From: Pontibacter actiniarum | GTDB lineage: Bacteria > Bacteroidota > Bacteroidia > Cytophagales > Hymenobacteraceae | Assembly (NCBI RefSeq): GCF_003585765.1 | Contig: NZ_CP021235.1 | Coordinates: 4,650,001 to 4,714,000, forward strand | Direction of reading: 5' to 3' | DNA: 64,000 nt | Part shown: one piece after another, positions 19,127 to 27,262 of the stretch | Position numbering within the stretch: position 1 is the stretch's first letter | How the letters are laid out: each line of letters opens with the position of its first letter | The notes under the pieces: generated by a model | Told to the model about the DNA's origin: nothing | What the model saw: the letters and a program-made list of their open reading frames with translations, nothing else | Database searches by the model: none | Position numbers and translations under genes: made by a program

Positions 19127-19260
19127 GTCTCAATAAATGACCGTTATTTGAGATGAACAATCTATAGCCGCGCCGATTCCGAAATAGTTACTATTCTTTC
19201 TCAAATTGCCGTCTCATAAATTAAAAGGAGTTTACTGTATTTGAGACGAGTTACTGAGAC
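19127..19260. repeat. Cluster of GTCTCA / TGAGAC half-sites before a dead recombinase
   Basis: GTCTCA at 19127 and 19211, TGAGAC at 19242 and 19255, and TTGAGA at 19148 form several inverted pairs within 134 bases directly upstream of the serine recombinase remnant. This layout could be its old res or crossover site. The remainder of 18991-19126 holds only a short palindrome (GCCACAAGACAAGTGGC). Confidence 0.35.
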
Positions 19261-19265
19261 AAAAT

Positions 19266-19683
19266 ATGTAGATAGGATATGCCCGGACCTCGACCCAGAC
19301 CCAAAAACTAGAGCTATAGCTTGACGCATTCATCCACTACGGATGCGAGCAAATATTCAAAGGATAGAAATCTGGTAATAGCAAGGAACGGCCGGAGTCA
19401 GAGAAGTTGATCTCCCAGCTTAGGCCTGGTGGCACTGTGGTGGTGTTGAAGCTCAACTGGCTGGGCCGCTTGCTGCTGGATCTGATCGACTTGGTGGCCG
19501 AGTCTCAGTTAAGGGGGATTTCGAGAGCCTGCAGAAGGGCATCAACACAGCCACTTGCCGCTCCATCTCAAACGCCTTGCCTCGCTGGCCGAGTTTGAGC
19601 GTGAGCTCACTAAGGCGGCCCTGGAGAAGGCCAAGTCCGCCCGGATCCTGTTTGACTCCGGTACTAAGTATGTCCTCCTATAG
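19266..19683 (+). pseudogene. Decayed serine recombinase (resolvase/invertase)
   Basis: Conceptual translation in one frame gives IGYARTSTQTQKLEL, then a stop, LDAF..YGCEQIFK, another stop, ERPESEKLISQLRPGGTVVV and LNWLGRLLLDLIDLVAE, the classic Pin/TnpR N-terminal order with the catalytic Ser in ARTST. After about 19510 the reading shifts frame to FESLQKGINTAT and shifts again to RLASLAEFERELTK, the usual helix E region. So there are three in-frame stops (19269, and after LEL and IFK) and at least two frameshifts. The HTH end is missing or unrecognisable. It marks a former mobile element at the left edge of the mobilization region. Confidence 0.8.
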
Positions 19684-19766
19684 GTAGAAAAAGGGCATTT
19701 TCAAACTTAGATTTATGTTTTGTAAAGGTCTTCAGTAGTCAATTGAAGACATGCTTTTAATCTTTA

Positions 19767-20159
19767 TTACCGTTCTCGCAAAATCTCCACCTTCTCCCGC
19801 TCGCTCTGCAACAAACGCTCATACAGTTTCTTATTCTCCTCAATCACTTCCATCAACTTATCCAAAGGATTAAAAGTGCATTGATAGTTTAGAGATGATG
19901 AATGGTCATGATAATTATTGCCAATGATATTAAAAACTGCTTCCTCGCTAAAGTTCTTGATGGCTTCAGGCTGAACACCCAGTATCTTCGCAACCTTAGC
20001 CAGAATATCTTCTTCCACAGCCTCACTCGCTTCTATTCTGGATACAGTCTGCTGGCTCACGCCCAACTCCTGGGCAAGCGTTTCCTGCTTGATGCCGCGC
20101 AGCTCGCGGATGCGGCTGATCTTACGGCCAATATGTGCTGGTTTCATCGTCGTTTCCAT
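19767..20159 (-). CDS. XRE-family regulator with coiled-coil tail (paralogue 1)
   Basis: 130 residues. The helix-turn-helix at about 10-63 includes LRGIKQETLAQELGVSQQTV. The C-terminal end is a charged coiled coil ENKKLYERLLQSEREKVEIL. An alternative start at Met5 (20147) is possible. The same architecture and near-identical tail are found in the protein at 21815-22255 (ENRKLYERLLTSEREKTELL), so the two are paralogues. It is transcribed away from the gene pair at 20277-21810 from a 117-base divergent region, suggesting control of that module. Confidence 0.88.
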   Translation of the reverse strand: METTMKPAHIGRKISRIRELRGIKQETLAQELGVSQQTVSRIEASEAVEEDILAKVAKILGVQPEAIKNFSEEAVFNIIGNNYHDHSSSLNYQCTFNPLDKLMEVIEENKKLYERLLQSEREKVEILRER

Positions 20160-20276
20160 TTACCAAATATAGCATTTTCGTGTGAGTAAGAAAACCGGCA
20201 GGGTGAGTAAAATACGCAGGCCATGGGTTCGGTACACGAAAGATAGGCGCCATCTTAGGGTAAACCTTAAACTGCA

Positions 20277-20981
20277 TTGATGGAAAGCGTGAAAAACAAC
20301 TTAACAAACGGGATTATTCACCTGTCCGAAGAGGAAAAACAGGAGCCCGTGTCCGTTATTCTGGAGCTGTTTGACTGTAGTTCTATTTACCACCTGCGCG
20401 TATACCTGTGGAAGTACCTGAAGGCGGCCACCGGTGAGGTAGGATGGCACCAGATGGCACAGCCCCTGGATGCGGTGGTGCTGCAGAAGCGGCTAGAAAA
20501 GCTCATGGAGGCCTGCTGGCTCCTGCTCCGGGAGAAAGAAGCGCGAGACGGGGAGGTGCTGCTGCCCTGCTTCGCGCCGGGCTCTATGGATTGGCTGGAT
20601 GATGACAGGCAGATGCACCTGGAGCGCTACAAACTGGAAGATGACTATGGAACCGACATACAGTACCTGCGGCAGCGTGAGCTGGAGTACCCGGTGCTCG
20701 TGCTCAAGGACTTCTTCAACACGCAGTCGCTCGACGAGTGGAAGGGCCTGCTCTCGGAGTGGACCGAGTACGCCCTGTGCGCCACCAGCCTGCTGCAGGA
20801 CACGGAGAACTACAAACTACTGCAGCACTACGATCAGTTGGAGCGCCTGCTGGAAGTGGCCTATTACTTCACGCTGCTCCTCGATTGCCAGGAGGACATA
20901 CTGGGAAAAATCACAGAAGAGGCCACTGGAGCAGCTGAGCTGAAAGATAAAGCGCATGGAAACAGTTTGGAGAGGGAGTGA
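20277..20981 (+). CDS. Unknown helical protein, partner of the NT-HEPN gene
   Basis: 234 residues, start at 20277 or the next codon. I recognise no domain. The protein is rich in Leu, Glu and Asp and appears mostly helical, with segments IYHLRVYLWKYLKAA and LLQHYDQLERLLEVAYYFTL. There is no signal peptide or membrane helix and no Cys cluster. It overlaps the NT-HEPN gene downstream by 26 bases, so the two are co-translated and probably work together. A role as antidote, scaffold or regulator would fit but nothing in the sequence decides. Confidence 0.75.
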   Translation: MMESVKNNLTNGIIHLSEEEKQEPVSVILELFDCSSIYHLRVYLWKYLKAATGEVGWHQMAQPLDAVVLQKRLEKLMEACWLLLREKEARDGEVLLPCFAPGSMDWLDDDRQMHLERYKLEDDYGTDIQYLRQRELEYPVLVLKDFFNTQSLDEWKGLLSEWTEYALCATSLLQDTENYKLLQHYDQLERLLEVAYYFTLLLDCQEDILGKITEEATGAAELKDKAHGNSLERE

Positions 20982-21810
20982 GGCAGAGGAGGCACTTGGT
21001 TTTTTAGCGCCGCCAGAGCTTAACGGGGATGTAGCGCAGATCATCTCATTCCTGGCAGAGACCGTGCAGCCTGAGAAGATCTTCCTGCTCCACCCACCCG
21101 ACCTGGACGGTGAAAGCGAGGCAGGCTATGTGGACCTTGTGGTGGTACTGCCCTGCAAGCCCCACATCCGCTTTGCCGAGCACCAGGGGCTGGTGGAGTT
21201 TGCCAGCCTGCGGCACCGGCAGGTGACCTGCTCGCTGCACCGCTCCGATGCCGTGCGTGCGGCACTTGAGAAAGGGCACGTCTTTTACTCGCTCTGCTGC
21301 AGGCCCGAGAAACTGGTGTACGACAACAATAGCGAAGCCTATCCCCAAACGCCAAAGCACCTGTGGCAGGGGATAGCAGCCAGGGCCAGCAAAACCTTTG
21401 AAGTCAGCTACGGGCGGGCGCAGTCCTTCTACGCTTGTGCCTGTCAACGCCGGGAAATTGAAGACGATGCCATTATGCCTTTCCTGCTGCACCAGGCAGT
21501 GGAGCTAACCTACAGGGCCGTGCTTCTCTCCCTGATGGAGAAGGAAACGCACACGCACTCGATCAAAGCCCTGATCAAGCACAGCCGCCGTGTCGCTCCC
21601 CAACTTGCCGCTGTCTTTCCGCGCGATACGCCGGAAGAAAGGCAGTTGGTGCACCTGCTGGAGGAGTCCTATCTGAAGGCCCGTTATGATCAAGATTTTA
21701 GTGTAGGCAAGGCAACTGTTGAACTACTCTTCAGGCGCGTGCAACTGCTACAGCATACAGCCAGGCTGGTATTTGAACAGAAACTGAAGGCATGCATAGA
21801 ATTATCTTAA
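20956..21810 (+). CDS. Nucleotidyltransferase-like plus HEPN domain protein
   Basis: 284 residues in two parts. Residues about 25-115 resemble a degenerate minimal nucleotidyltransferase: EKIFLLHPPDLDGE stands where LFGSRARG is expected, and VDLVVVLP gives part of the acidic pair, so catalysis is doubtful. Residues about 150-280 form a HEPN domain: MPFLLHQAVELTYRAVLLSL, a conserved-type HTHSIKALIKH, and LEESYLKARY, the usual closing helix. Separate NT and HEPN proteins form type VII toxin-antitoxins; this is a fused form. The strict RX4-6H RNase motif is not obvious. It is flanked by two paralogous XRE genes and an unknown partner. Confidence 0.78.
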   Translation: METVWRGSEAEEALGFLAPPELNGDVAQIISFLAETVQPEKIFLLHPPDLDGESEAGYVDLVVVLPCKPHIRFAEHQGLVEFASLRHRQVTCSLHRSDAVRAALEKGHVFYSLCCRPEKLVYDNNSEAYPQTPKHLWQGIAARASKTFEVSYGRAQSFYACACQRREIEDDAIMPFLLHQAVELTYRAVLLSLMEKETHTHSIKALIKHSRRVAPQLAAVFPRDTPEERQLVHLLEESYLKARYDQDFSVGKATVELLFRRVQLLQHTARLVFEQKLKACIELS

Positions 21811-21814
21811 GTGT

Positions 21815-22255
21815 ATGGAAACAGTAATCGTAAAACGTCCGCTTCACCTGGGCAACCAGGTTCGGCGGGTGCGTGCATCTCTTGGGCTAAAGCAGGCAGC
21901 CTTGGCCGGTGAACTGGGCACCACGCAGCAGAACATCTCCCGCATTGAGCAGGAAGAACATGTAGATGAACTGATGCTGGAGAAGATCGCAGGAGCACTC
22001 GGGGTGTCTAAAGATGCTATTAAGGAGTTTGGTCCAGATAATGCTGCCTTCAAACCTGCAGCATCAAATCAATATCCAGTAAAACTTGAAGCTGAATCCA
22101 CTATAAATGAATGTGGAAACTCGCCTGCGCAAAGCTCGGTTGATCTCATAGGGAAATTAGTGGAGCTAGTGGATGAAAACAGAAAGCTCTATGAGCGCCT
22201 GCTGACCAGTGAGAGAGAAAAGACCGAACTCCTGCAGCAACTAAAACAAGCTTAA
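21815..22255 (+). CDS. XRE-family regulator with coiled-coil tail (paralogue 2)
   Basis: 146 residues. The helix-turn-helix at about 12-66 includes LGLKQAALAGELGTTQQNIS, followed by a variable linker (about 70-115) and a coiled-coil tail ENRKLYERLLTSEREKTELL matching paralogue 1 at 19767-20159. It starts 4 bases after the NT-HEPN stop, so it belongs to that operon. A 6-bp inverted repeat AGCAAG..CTTGCT at 22274-22292 may be its terminator. The two paralogues could form homo- or heterodimers through the tail. Confidence 0.88.
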   Translation: METVIVKRPLHLGNQVRRVRASLGLKQAALAGELGTTQQNISRIEQEEHVDELMLEKIAGALGVSKDAIKEFGPDNAAFKPAASNQYPVKLEAESTINECGNSPAQSSVDLIGKLVELVDENRKLYERLLTSEREKTELLQQLKQA

Positions 22256-22319
22256 AGTTGAGTACCCCGAGATAGCAAGTTAGTGTCTTGCTTGGATGCA
22301 TCTGAAAGGTGTACATATC

Positions 22320-22859
22320 TTACTTCTGCTCCAATAGAGGATCAAGATGCACGGCCTCTCTTTTTTCAAGCCAAATTTTAGCATCTTTCGGGTTCTGTTG
22401 AAAAGTTGAGTCAGCCCAATTTCCTGCACCTGGGTAAGCCTGCCGGATCATCCTGTACTTGACATCGCTTTCCCGCAACCTACTGTTCTCCCGATAAAGG
22501 CTCAGGCATAGTCCCACAAAAACAGCAGCCGTCAGTAAAAGCACAATGCCCCCGATCACAAAGCCCCGGGACCTGTCCTCGAAATGGTGGTAGTGCCGGA
22601 CGGGCAGCACTTTTGGCAGCTTGGTGATAGTTTCCCGGAAAGAACTGATCTGGGCGTAGATCTGCAGGGCCTGCACGCCCAGGTCATGCTGCTTGATAAA
22701 CATTTTGACTTCTTCAAGCTGGGCTGTATAGTCAAGCGCCGGTGTTGGCTGAGTTGGTGTCAGCGGTTCGCGACCCTCCAGTTTTTCTAGCCGCTTGCCG
22801 TGCAGGGCCAGCACGCGCTCCGCGTCTGAGAGCCTTTCTTCCAGTTCCTCTGAGTTCAT
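22320..22859 (-). CDS. Mobilization-linked coiled-coil membrane protein
   Basis: 179 residues. An N-terminal coiled coil (LEERLSDAERVLALHGKRLE) is followed by a Pro/Thr linker, a second helical part, and one membrane helix at about 98-120 (FVIGGIVLLLTAAVFVGLCL). A short soluble C-terminus ends it. It overlaps the relaxase stop by 4 bases (ATGA), so it is the last gene of the mobC-relaxase-accessory operon. Many Bacteroidota mobilizable elements carry a small membrane protein here; it could tether the relaxosome to the membrane or coupling protein. No named family recognised. Confidence 0.75.
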   Translation of the reverse strand: MNSEELEERLSDAERVLALHGKRLEKLEGREPLTPTQPTPALDYTAQLEEVKMFIKQHDLGVQALQIYAQISSFRETITKLPKVLPVRHYHHFEDRSRGFVIGGIVLLLTAAVFVGLCLSLYRENSRLRESDVKYRMIRQAYPGAGNWADSTFQQNPKDAKIWLEKREAVHLDPLLEQK

Positions 22860-23821
22860 AAGCGAATTCTCCTTTTCTTTTTGCTTTTCTTTTTCTTGAA
22901 GTGGTAATCAGGTGAATTGGCCGCCTCCGCTGCCTGTCCTGTGGTGGGGGCCAGCAGGCTCTCCAACGGGCCCATAGGGTCGTGGCGAGTAAGGTCTCTG
23001 CCTCTAGAAATACTTCCAGGGGAAGTATTTGCAGGCGTAAGGCCCTTTTGCTGTTTGGCAGCAATCGAATGCTGCAGCGCTTGCTGCCGGTTCTGCTCGA
23101 GCTGTCTGCTGATAGCCCCGTAGCTCAGGCCCCGGTCGATGCTGGAGCCCTTGAAGCTCAGCAATCCCCGGCGAAAGCTCACGCCCTGCACCTGGTCTGC
23201 TCCCCGTTTGTACTTGTAGTCGATGGTGATGCCTTTAATTTGTAACAGGCTTTCCAGCTCTGGCCAGCTTTTGGCCTGTGGCAGCGCCTGCCGGATTGCG
23301 TCATGCAGCGCGTACTTTGCCTTGTCGGCCCCTTTCAGGCGCTGGCGGTTCACCCGATCCTTGCCCGGGGCCAGGTAGTAGCCGTGGCGCTCGGTCATCT
23401 CCCGGCACACCCTGGCGTTGCGCCGGTGCTGGAATTTGTCGGAGATCGTCTTCCCCTCGTAGTTGACCCGGTTGTAGACGATGTGCAGGTGCGGGTGCTC
23501 TCGGTCCCGGTGCAGCACCACCAGGTACTGCGTATCCCTGATCTGCATCTTTTCCAGGTACTCCTTTGCCCGCTCCACCAAGATTTGCTCATTGAGCTTT
23601 GCCTTGTCATGCACGCTCCAGCTCAGGGCGAGGTGCCCCACGGCCTTCTCCAGTTCGGGCCGGAGCCTGCGCTGCAGGTTAAAGTCCGCCACCATGGCCG
23701 GTACGGCATCAGTACGAATGCCCTCTGCGGCCAGCACCGTAGCCTCGGGCTTCTGCACCACATAGCGTACGCAGCCCGAAAAGCTCTTACCGGTCATCAC
23801 TTTGCCGATCATCTCTACCAA
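22856..23821 (-). CDS. Relaxase / mobilization nuclease (MobP-type)
   Basis: 321 residues. The N-terminal relaxase domain has the MIGKVMTGKSFSGCVRYV start typical of Bacteroidota elements, with a Tyr in the first 25 residues. The metal-binding three-His motif HRDREHPHLHIVYNRV lies at about 104-119, followed by the YEGKTISDK segment. The C-terminus ends in a Lys/Arg-rich tail. The enzyme nicks the transfer origin and stays bound to the 5' end during conjugation, using another element's transfer machinery; no type IV secretion genes are in the window. It overlaps the MobC gene upstream by 35 bases and the membrane protein downstream by 4. Confidence 0.93.
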   Translation of the reverse strand: MVEMIGKVMTGKSFSGCVRYVVQKPEATVLAAEGIRTDAVPAMVADFNLQRRLRPELEKAVGHLALSWSVHDKAKLNEQILVERAKEYLEKMQIRDTQYLVVLHRDREHPHLHIVYNRVNYEGKTISDKFQHRRNARVCREMTERHGYYLAPGKDRVNRQRLKGADKAKYALHDAIRQALPQAKSWPELESLLQIKGITIDYKYKRGADQVQGVSFRRGLLSFKGSSIDRGLSYGAISRQLEQNRQQALQHSIAAKQQKGLTPANTSPGSISRGRDLTRHDPMGPLESLLAPTTGQAAEAANSPDYHFKKKKSKKKRRIRL

Positions 23822-24179
23822 CTAAGTGAAGCGTGCGGTTAATCTCGTCAAGCGCTTGGCGGCATTTGCCCTGGACTGACAGCAGCCCCTCGCGGTGCGC
23901 CAGCCGGGCCAGCTGGTTGAGGTTGTTGGCAAGGCCTGAGAGCATGCGCAGTGTGGCCATTTCCTCAGGGCGAAGGCGTGCGGTGACCGTTGTTTTCTTA
24001 GCCGCTGCCCTGAACCAGGCTGAGAGGCTGAGCCCTGCCTCTCGGGCCTTACCCGCGACGAGCAGCCGCTCAGTCTCAGTTACCCGTACCACAAGGGTGA
24101 AGTTCCGCTTTACCTTTTTGGCGGGGCGGCCGCCCTGCTTTCTCTCTGACCTTTGGTACGGTGTCGTTTCTACTTCCAT
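23787..24179 (-). CDS. Relaxosome accessory protein, MobC family
   Basis: 130 residues. A basic N-terminus RSERKQGGRPAKKVKRN is followed by a ribbon-helix-helix-like segment and the MobC C-terminal domain with LRMLSGLANNLNQLARLAH, the hallmark ANNLNQLA motif. Such proteins bind the transfer origin and open it for the relaxase. First gene of the minus-strand mob operon. The transfer origin is expected in the 141-base gap just upstream. Confidence 0.92.
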   Translation of the reverse strand: MEVETTPYQRSERKQGGRPAKKVKRNFTLVVRVTETERLLVAGKAREAGLSLSAWFRAAAKKTTVTARLRPEEMATLRMLSGLANNLNQLARLAHREGLLSVQGKCRQALDEINRTLHLVGRDDRQSDDR

Positions 24180-24257
24180 GTGCTGATGTATTTAGAGATG
24201 GATAATGATTCCTGCTGCGACCACCGGGAGCAGCGGGGAGGCCCAGGGCCGGAAGAG

Positions 24258-24276
24258 GTTTTTGTATGACAAAAAC
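24258..24276. other. Candidate transfer origin (oriT) repeat
   Basis: GTTTTTG-TATGA-CAAAAAC, a perfect 7-bp inverted repeat, followed by CTTGCTCCCTGCACTTATAA, in the gap between mobC and the primase gene. Relaxases of this type usually nick a few bases beside such a repeat next to mobC. The nick site cannot be assigned from sequence alone. Confidence 0.4.
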
Positions 24277-24320
24277 ACAAACTTGCTCCCTGCACTTATA
24301 AGCATTCCCCTGTAGGGCCT

Positions 24321-25253
24321 TTAGAGGTGGCCGAGCCGTAGCCGGTGCCGCTTTGCCTGCCGCTGCCCCGACGCCAGGTAAGCGTTCACGTCCTTGTGAC
24401 CGCGGTAGAGGGCAGAGACGTCCTGGCAGTTCAGCTCCGAGCGGAGAAGTCGCTCAGTCACCTTTCTACCGGGCGGGTCATGATCCAGGAACAGTAGCAC
24501 TTGCTTATGCCGCCCGAGCACCTCCAGGCCCTTGCCCAGCTGGGTGAGGGAGTTGAGTACCAGGAAGCTGGCACTTGCCTTCAGGTGTGGCCAGAGCTCC
24601 AGGAGTGACAGGAAATCCATGAACCCTTCCAGCAGGCAGACGCTATTGGCGCCGCGGTCGATGAATGTGATGTCCTTGGGGGAGGAGGAGCCCTTGAACC
24701 AGGGGTTGCGCAGCTCATAGCCGCCCGAGCGGTTTTCAAATCCGATGGCTGAATGTTGCCTCGCATTGATGGAGAAGCCCACCTCCCGGCAGTAAGGGAC
24801 AGCCGTCCGGAGGCTGATGCCGCGCTGGCGCAGGTAAACTGTCATCCGGCTCTTCTCTTCCAGGGGGCTGGAGGCTAGCACTTGGAGGCGACGGGTGTCG
24901 CTGTCCTTGTCAGGCTCGTGCTCTGGGCGATTATTTTTATCCATTGAAGATGCGGTAATGGCAGGCGACGCCGCGGAAAGGCAGGAATGGCCGGAGAGTA
25001 GCTGGATAACTTCCCGGATCGAAGCGGTTCGGTGCAGGCGCAGGGCCAGGTCGAAGACCTTGCCTCCCTCCCCGCTGCCGTGGTCGTACCAGCGGTTCAG
25101 GTGCGTGTTGACCTTGAAGGAGGGGGTGCGCTCGGCGGCGCGGATCGGGGAGATGTACCACCAGTCCGCACCCCTTTTACGGGCAGGCTGTATGCCCTGG
25201 CTTGCCAGCAAGTCGGTGATGGAAAGCTCGCTGTTGATCTGCTCTATGTTCAT
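24321..25253 (-). CDS. Toprim-domain primase-like protein
   Basis: 310 residues. The N-terminus resembles the DnaG/plasmid primase zinc-binding region (SPIRAAERTPSFKVN, WYDHGSGEGGKVFDL), but the CHC2 cysteines are absent: the motif reads WWYISPIRA. The Toprim core follows at about 205-280, with Glu in CLLEGFMDFLS and the acidic motif LFLDHDPPGRK. Such proteins prime replication of mobilizable elements or their transferred strand. Loss of the zinc ligands is common in the Bacteroidota island version. It lies between mobC and the HTH gene. Confidence 0.87.
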   Translation of the reverse strand: MNIEQINSELSITDLLASQGIQPARKRGADWWYISPIRAAERTPSFKVNTHLNRWYDHGSGEGGKVFDLALRLHRTASIREVIQLLSGHSCLSAASPAITASSMDKNNRPEHEPDKDSDTRRLQVLASSPLEEKSRMTVYLRQRGISLRTAVPYCREVGFSINARQHSAIGFENRSGGYELRNPWFKGSSSPKDITFIDRGANSVCLLEGFMDFLSLLELWPHLKASASFLVLNSLTQLGKGLEVLGRHKQVLLFLDHDPPGRKVTERLLRSELNCQDVSALYRGHKDVNAYLASGQRQAKRHRLRLGHL

Positions 25254-25360
25254 CTTTGTGGTTGGCTTAGCTTATTTCGAAATCAAGTTGGCCAGGTCCT
25301 GTGAAAGAAATCGCTGAAGGATCTTATGCAGTAATTGTGGAGGGGTAATGTACCGGAGAA

Positions 25361-25404
25361 CAGGGGGAGCGACGACCTGTAGCTGTGACCTTTTGCTCCC
25401 CCTG
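25361..25404. repeat. 10-bp GC-rich inverted repeat between HTH and primase genes
   Basis: CAGGGGGAGC and GCTCCCCCTG, 24 bases apart, in the gap 25254-25466. It could be a replication or leader structure for the primase transcript on the minus strand. There is no T-run to make it a clear terminator. Confidence 0.35.
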
Positions 25405-25466
25405 GATTGCAGTATAGTGGCCTGGGGCCGGTGGATTACAGTCTTCTGGTAGGGGTGGGTAGCGCG

Positions 25467-25802
25467 TCAGGCTTTCCTGGCTACTCGTAGCATGTGTTGC
25501 TGCGCCTCTTCCTGTATCTCGGAGACCGTCTTTTTCCGTCCCTTGCGCACCCACTCCTCCAGCTCGCTCTTGTAGAAGTAAAGCCGCTTGCCCTGCTTGT
25601 TGTAAGGGACCTCCCGGCGGCAGGCCTTCACGTAGAGGGTGGAGACGGACAGGTGGAGGAAGGCGGCGGCCTGCGTGACGTTGAAAATCGTCTCCGTGTC
25701 TTGCGGGGTGTGCTGCTCGGTAAGCAGCAGCTCCAGGCGGTCCATTTTCTCGTGCAGCAGGCGCATGGCCTGGGGCATTTGCTCGAAGGTGAAGTTTTCC
25801 AT
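25467..25802 (-). CDS. Excisionase-like helix-turn-helix protein
   Basis: 111 residues. The N-terminal helix has hydrophobic heptads (QAMRLLHEKMDRLELLL). A MerR/excisionase-type winged HTH lies at about 40-92: FNVTQAAAFLHLSVSTLYVK, then RREVPYNKQGKRLYFYKSEL. This is the usual small DNA-binding protein next to the primase in Bacteroidota mobilizable islands, where it acts as directionality or copy regulator. Distance to the primase start is 213 bases. Confidence 0.88.
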   Translation of the reverse strand: MENFTFEQMPQAMRLLHEKMDRLELLLTEQHTPQDTETIFNVTQAAAFLHLSVSTLYVKACRREVPYNKQGKRLYFYKSELEEWVRKGRKKTVSEIQEEAQQHMLRVARKA

Positions 25803-25888
25803 GGCAGTGATTGGTTTGGTTTACACTGCAATGGTAATGGCTTTGTTTTCAGGGTTACAAGAAGGCAGGACAGCATCCTGCCTGTTTC

Positions 25889-26860
25889 CTACTGAAGGTT
25901 ATAGTTTTTTTGCGTGCGCAGCACCGGGTAAACTGCATAGGTGCCGTCCGCCTGCTTCCGTACGTCGAGGATGGGGGATTGGCAGGGCCTGGCGTTGGAG
26001 GAGATGATGGCCGCCAGGTAACCGGGAGGCAATATGCGCTGCTGCTTGCGGAACACGTAGGCAAAGTGGCTGGAGATCCATACCTCCAGGTCTGACTTGA
26101 GGCAGCCCACGATCAGGTTGGCCTCGTAGAGCTGCTTGAAGGCGTCTGCCAGCTGGTTACCGTTCCCGTGGAAGACTAAGGGAGCGGCAGGCGGTTGGTT
26201 GTCCTGCAGGAGGGGCAGGAGCTGCTGCTGGTCCTCGGGGGTGAAGTAGCCTTTGAGTATGTGGTAGAATTCCTCATCCATTCCCTCCACAAAGCGAGGG
26301 GTGCTATTAACCGGTTCACCAGATAGTGGTGGCGCTGAGTCTGCCCCTTGCACCAGCCCAACGGGCACAAGGCTGCTGATGCGCTTCTTCAGGGAGGCTA
26401 GTAAAGACTCTCTGAAGCTTACCGACTCGCTTAGGTCATCGACCAAAGTCTCCTCAATCAAGGCATGGGAGTGCACCGGACAAAGGTTTTCAACAATGAA
26501 CAGCTTATCCAGGCCTACCATTGAAATATAATCCGCAGGGTAGTCCTGCCAGCGGTAATCGAAGGAGTAGTTGTGGTAGTTAACCCAAAAGGTTTTAAAT
26601 CTTTCCTCAACTGCTTGGAGCAGGTCATGGACCATGCAGAGTTGCTTGCTGTCAAGGGACACAAGGTCCAGGGCAGCCAGTTCGGAAAGAAGCCGGAGCT
26701 CGCTTGCGAAGGCGGCAGGGGCTCCATAGGGAGTTTCATGGCTAAGCTCGTACGTTTGTGCTTCCTTGATTTCAAGAGGGTGCGCCTGGCGTTCCTTCCT
26801 TTGCGTAACGCGGAGCTGGAAAGTCTGCAGGCAGGCCAGGAACTTCTTTAAGTGTTTCAT
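25889..26860 (-). CDS. Unknown protein of the mobilizable element
   Basis: 323 residues with no signal peptide or membrane helix. The N-terminal half is acidic and helical. The C-terminal part (about 225-290), with GNGNQLADAFKQLYEANLI and WISSHFAYVFR, resembles a small domain seen at the end of several Bacteroidota island proteins, next to primase and HTH genes. I cannot name it. A relation to RteC-type regulators was considered but not supported by a recognisable motif. It ends 86 bases before the HTH gene start and may share its transcript. Confidence 0.7.
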   Translation of the reverse strand: MKHLKKFLACLQTFQLRVTQRKERQAHPLEIKEAQTYELSHETPYGAPAAFASELRLLSELAALDLVSLDSKQLCMVHDLLQAVEERFKTFWVNYHNYSFDYRWQDYPADYISMVGLDKLFIVENLCPVHSHALIEETLVDDLSESVSFRESLLASLKKRISSLVPVGLVQGADSAPPLSGEPVNSTPRFVEGMDEEFYHILKGYFTPEDQQQLLPLLQDNQPPAAPLVFHGNGNQLADAFKQLYEANLIVGCLKSDLEVWISSHFAYVFRKQQRILPPGYLAAIISSNARPCQSPILDVRKQADGTYAVYPVLRTQKNYNLQ

Positions 26861-26998
26861 GGCGCGTCAGGCGTATTGGATTCACTATCTACTTACTCTT
26901 GCAGGCTGCTGCATGGAATTCAAATTTGGGCAGCACCTGGCGGTGCTTATCTATACGATAATTAATAAATTAGTATATATAATAATTAAAAAGTTGTT

Positions 26999-27221
26999 AT
27001 GATAAAGTGGCCGCAGTCAAACATGGAAGCCAAGCAGAATTTGCAGGACGGAGAGGAATCCCTATTACACTAATCGAAAGGATAAGGCAAAGGAAGAGCA
27101 TGAGCTGGAGCTTATGGATTTCTTTGACCTTGAGGAGTTCGAGCTTAAACGGAAGCTAGGTGTTGGGAGAAAGATGGATGACTATTTAGTTAGGGCGCTT
27201 GGGTTCTCTAAAAAGGAGTAA
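26999..27221 (+). pseudogene. Probable remnant of a small gene
   Basis: An ATG at 26999 opens 24 codons to a stop at 27073. Another frame runs from near 27020 to a TAA at 27219-27221 and reads YYTNRKDKAKEEHELELMDF, then FDLEEFELKRKLGVGRK and DDYLVRALGFSKKE, a plausible charged small protein. Without a start in that frame before 27114, it looks like a frameshifted small gene. Only a 35-residue product (27114-27221) would be intact. The rest of 26861-27262 is AT-rich and shows nothing else. Confidence 0.35.
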
Positions 27222-27262
27222 GCTGTCTGAATAGTTAATAGTTAAATGAGCAAAAAAAAGGG

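Noticed and set aside
25324..25554. 76-codon open frame overlapping the HTH gene
   Set aside because: Overlaps the better supported HTH gene and spans an inverted repeat; Pro/Ser-rich with no family match.
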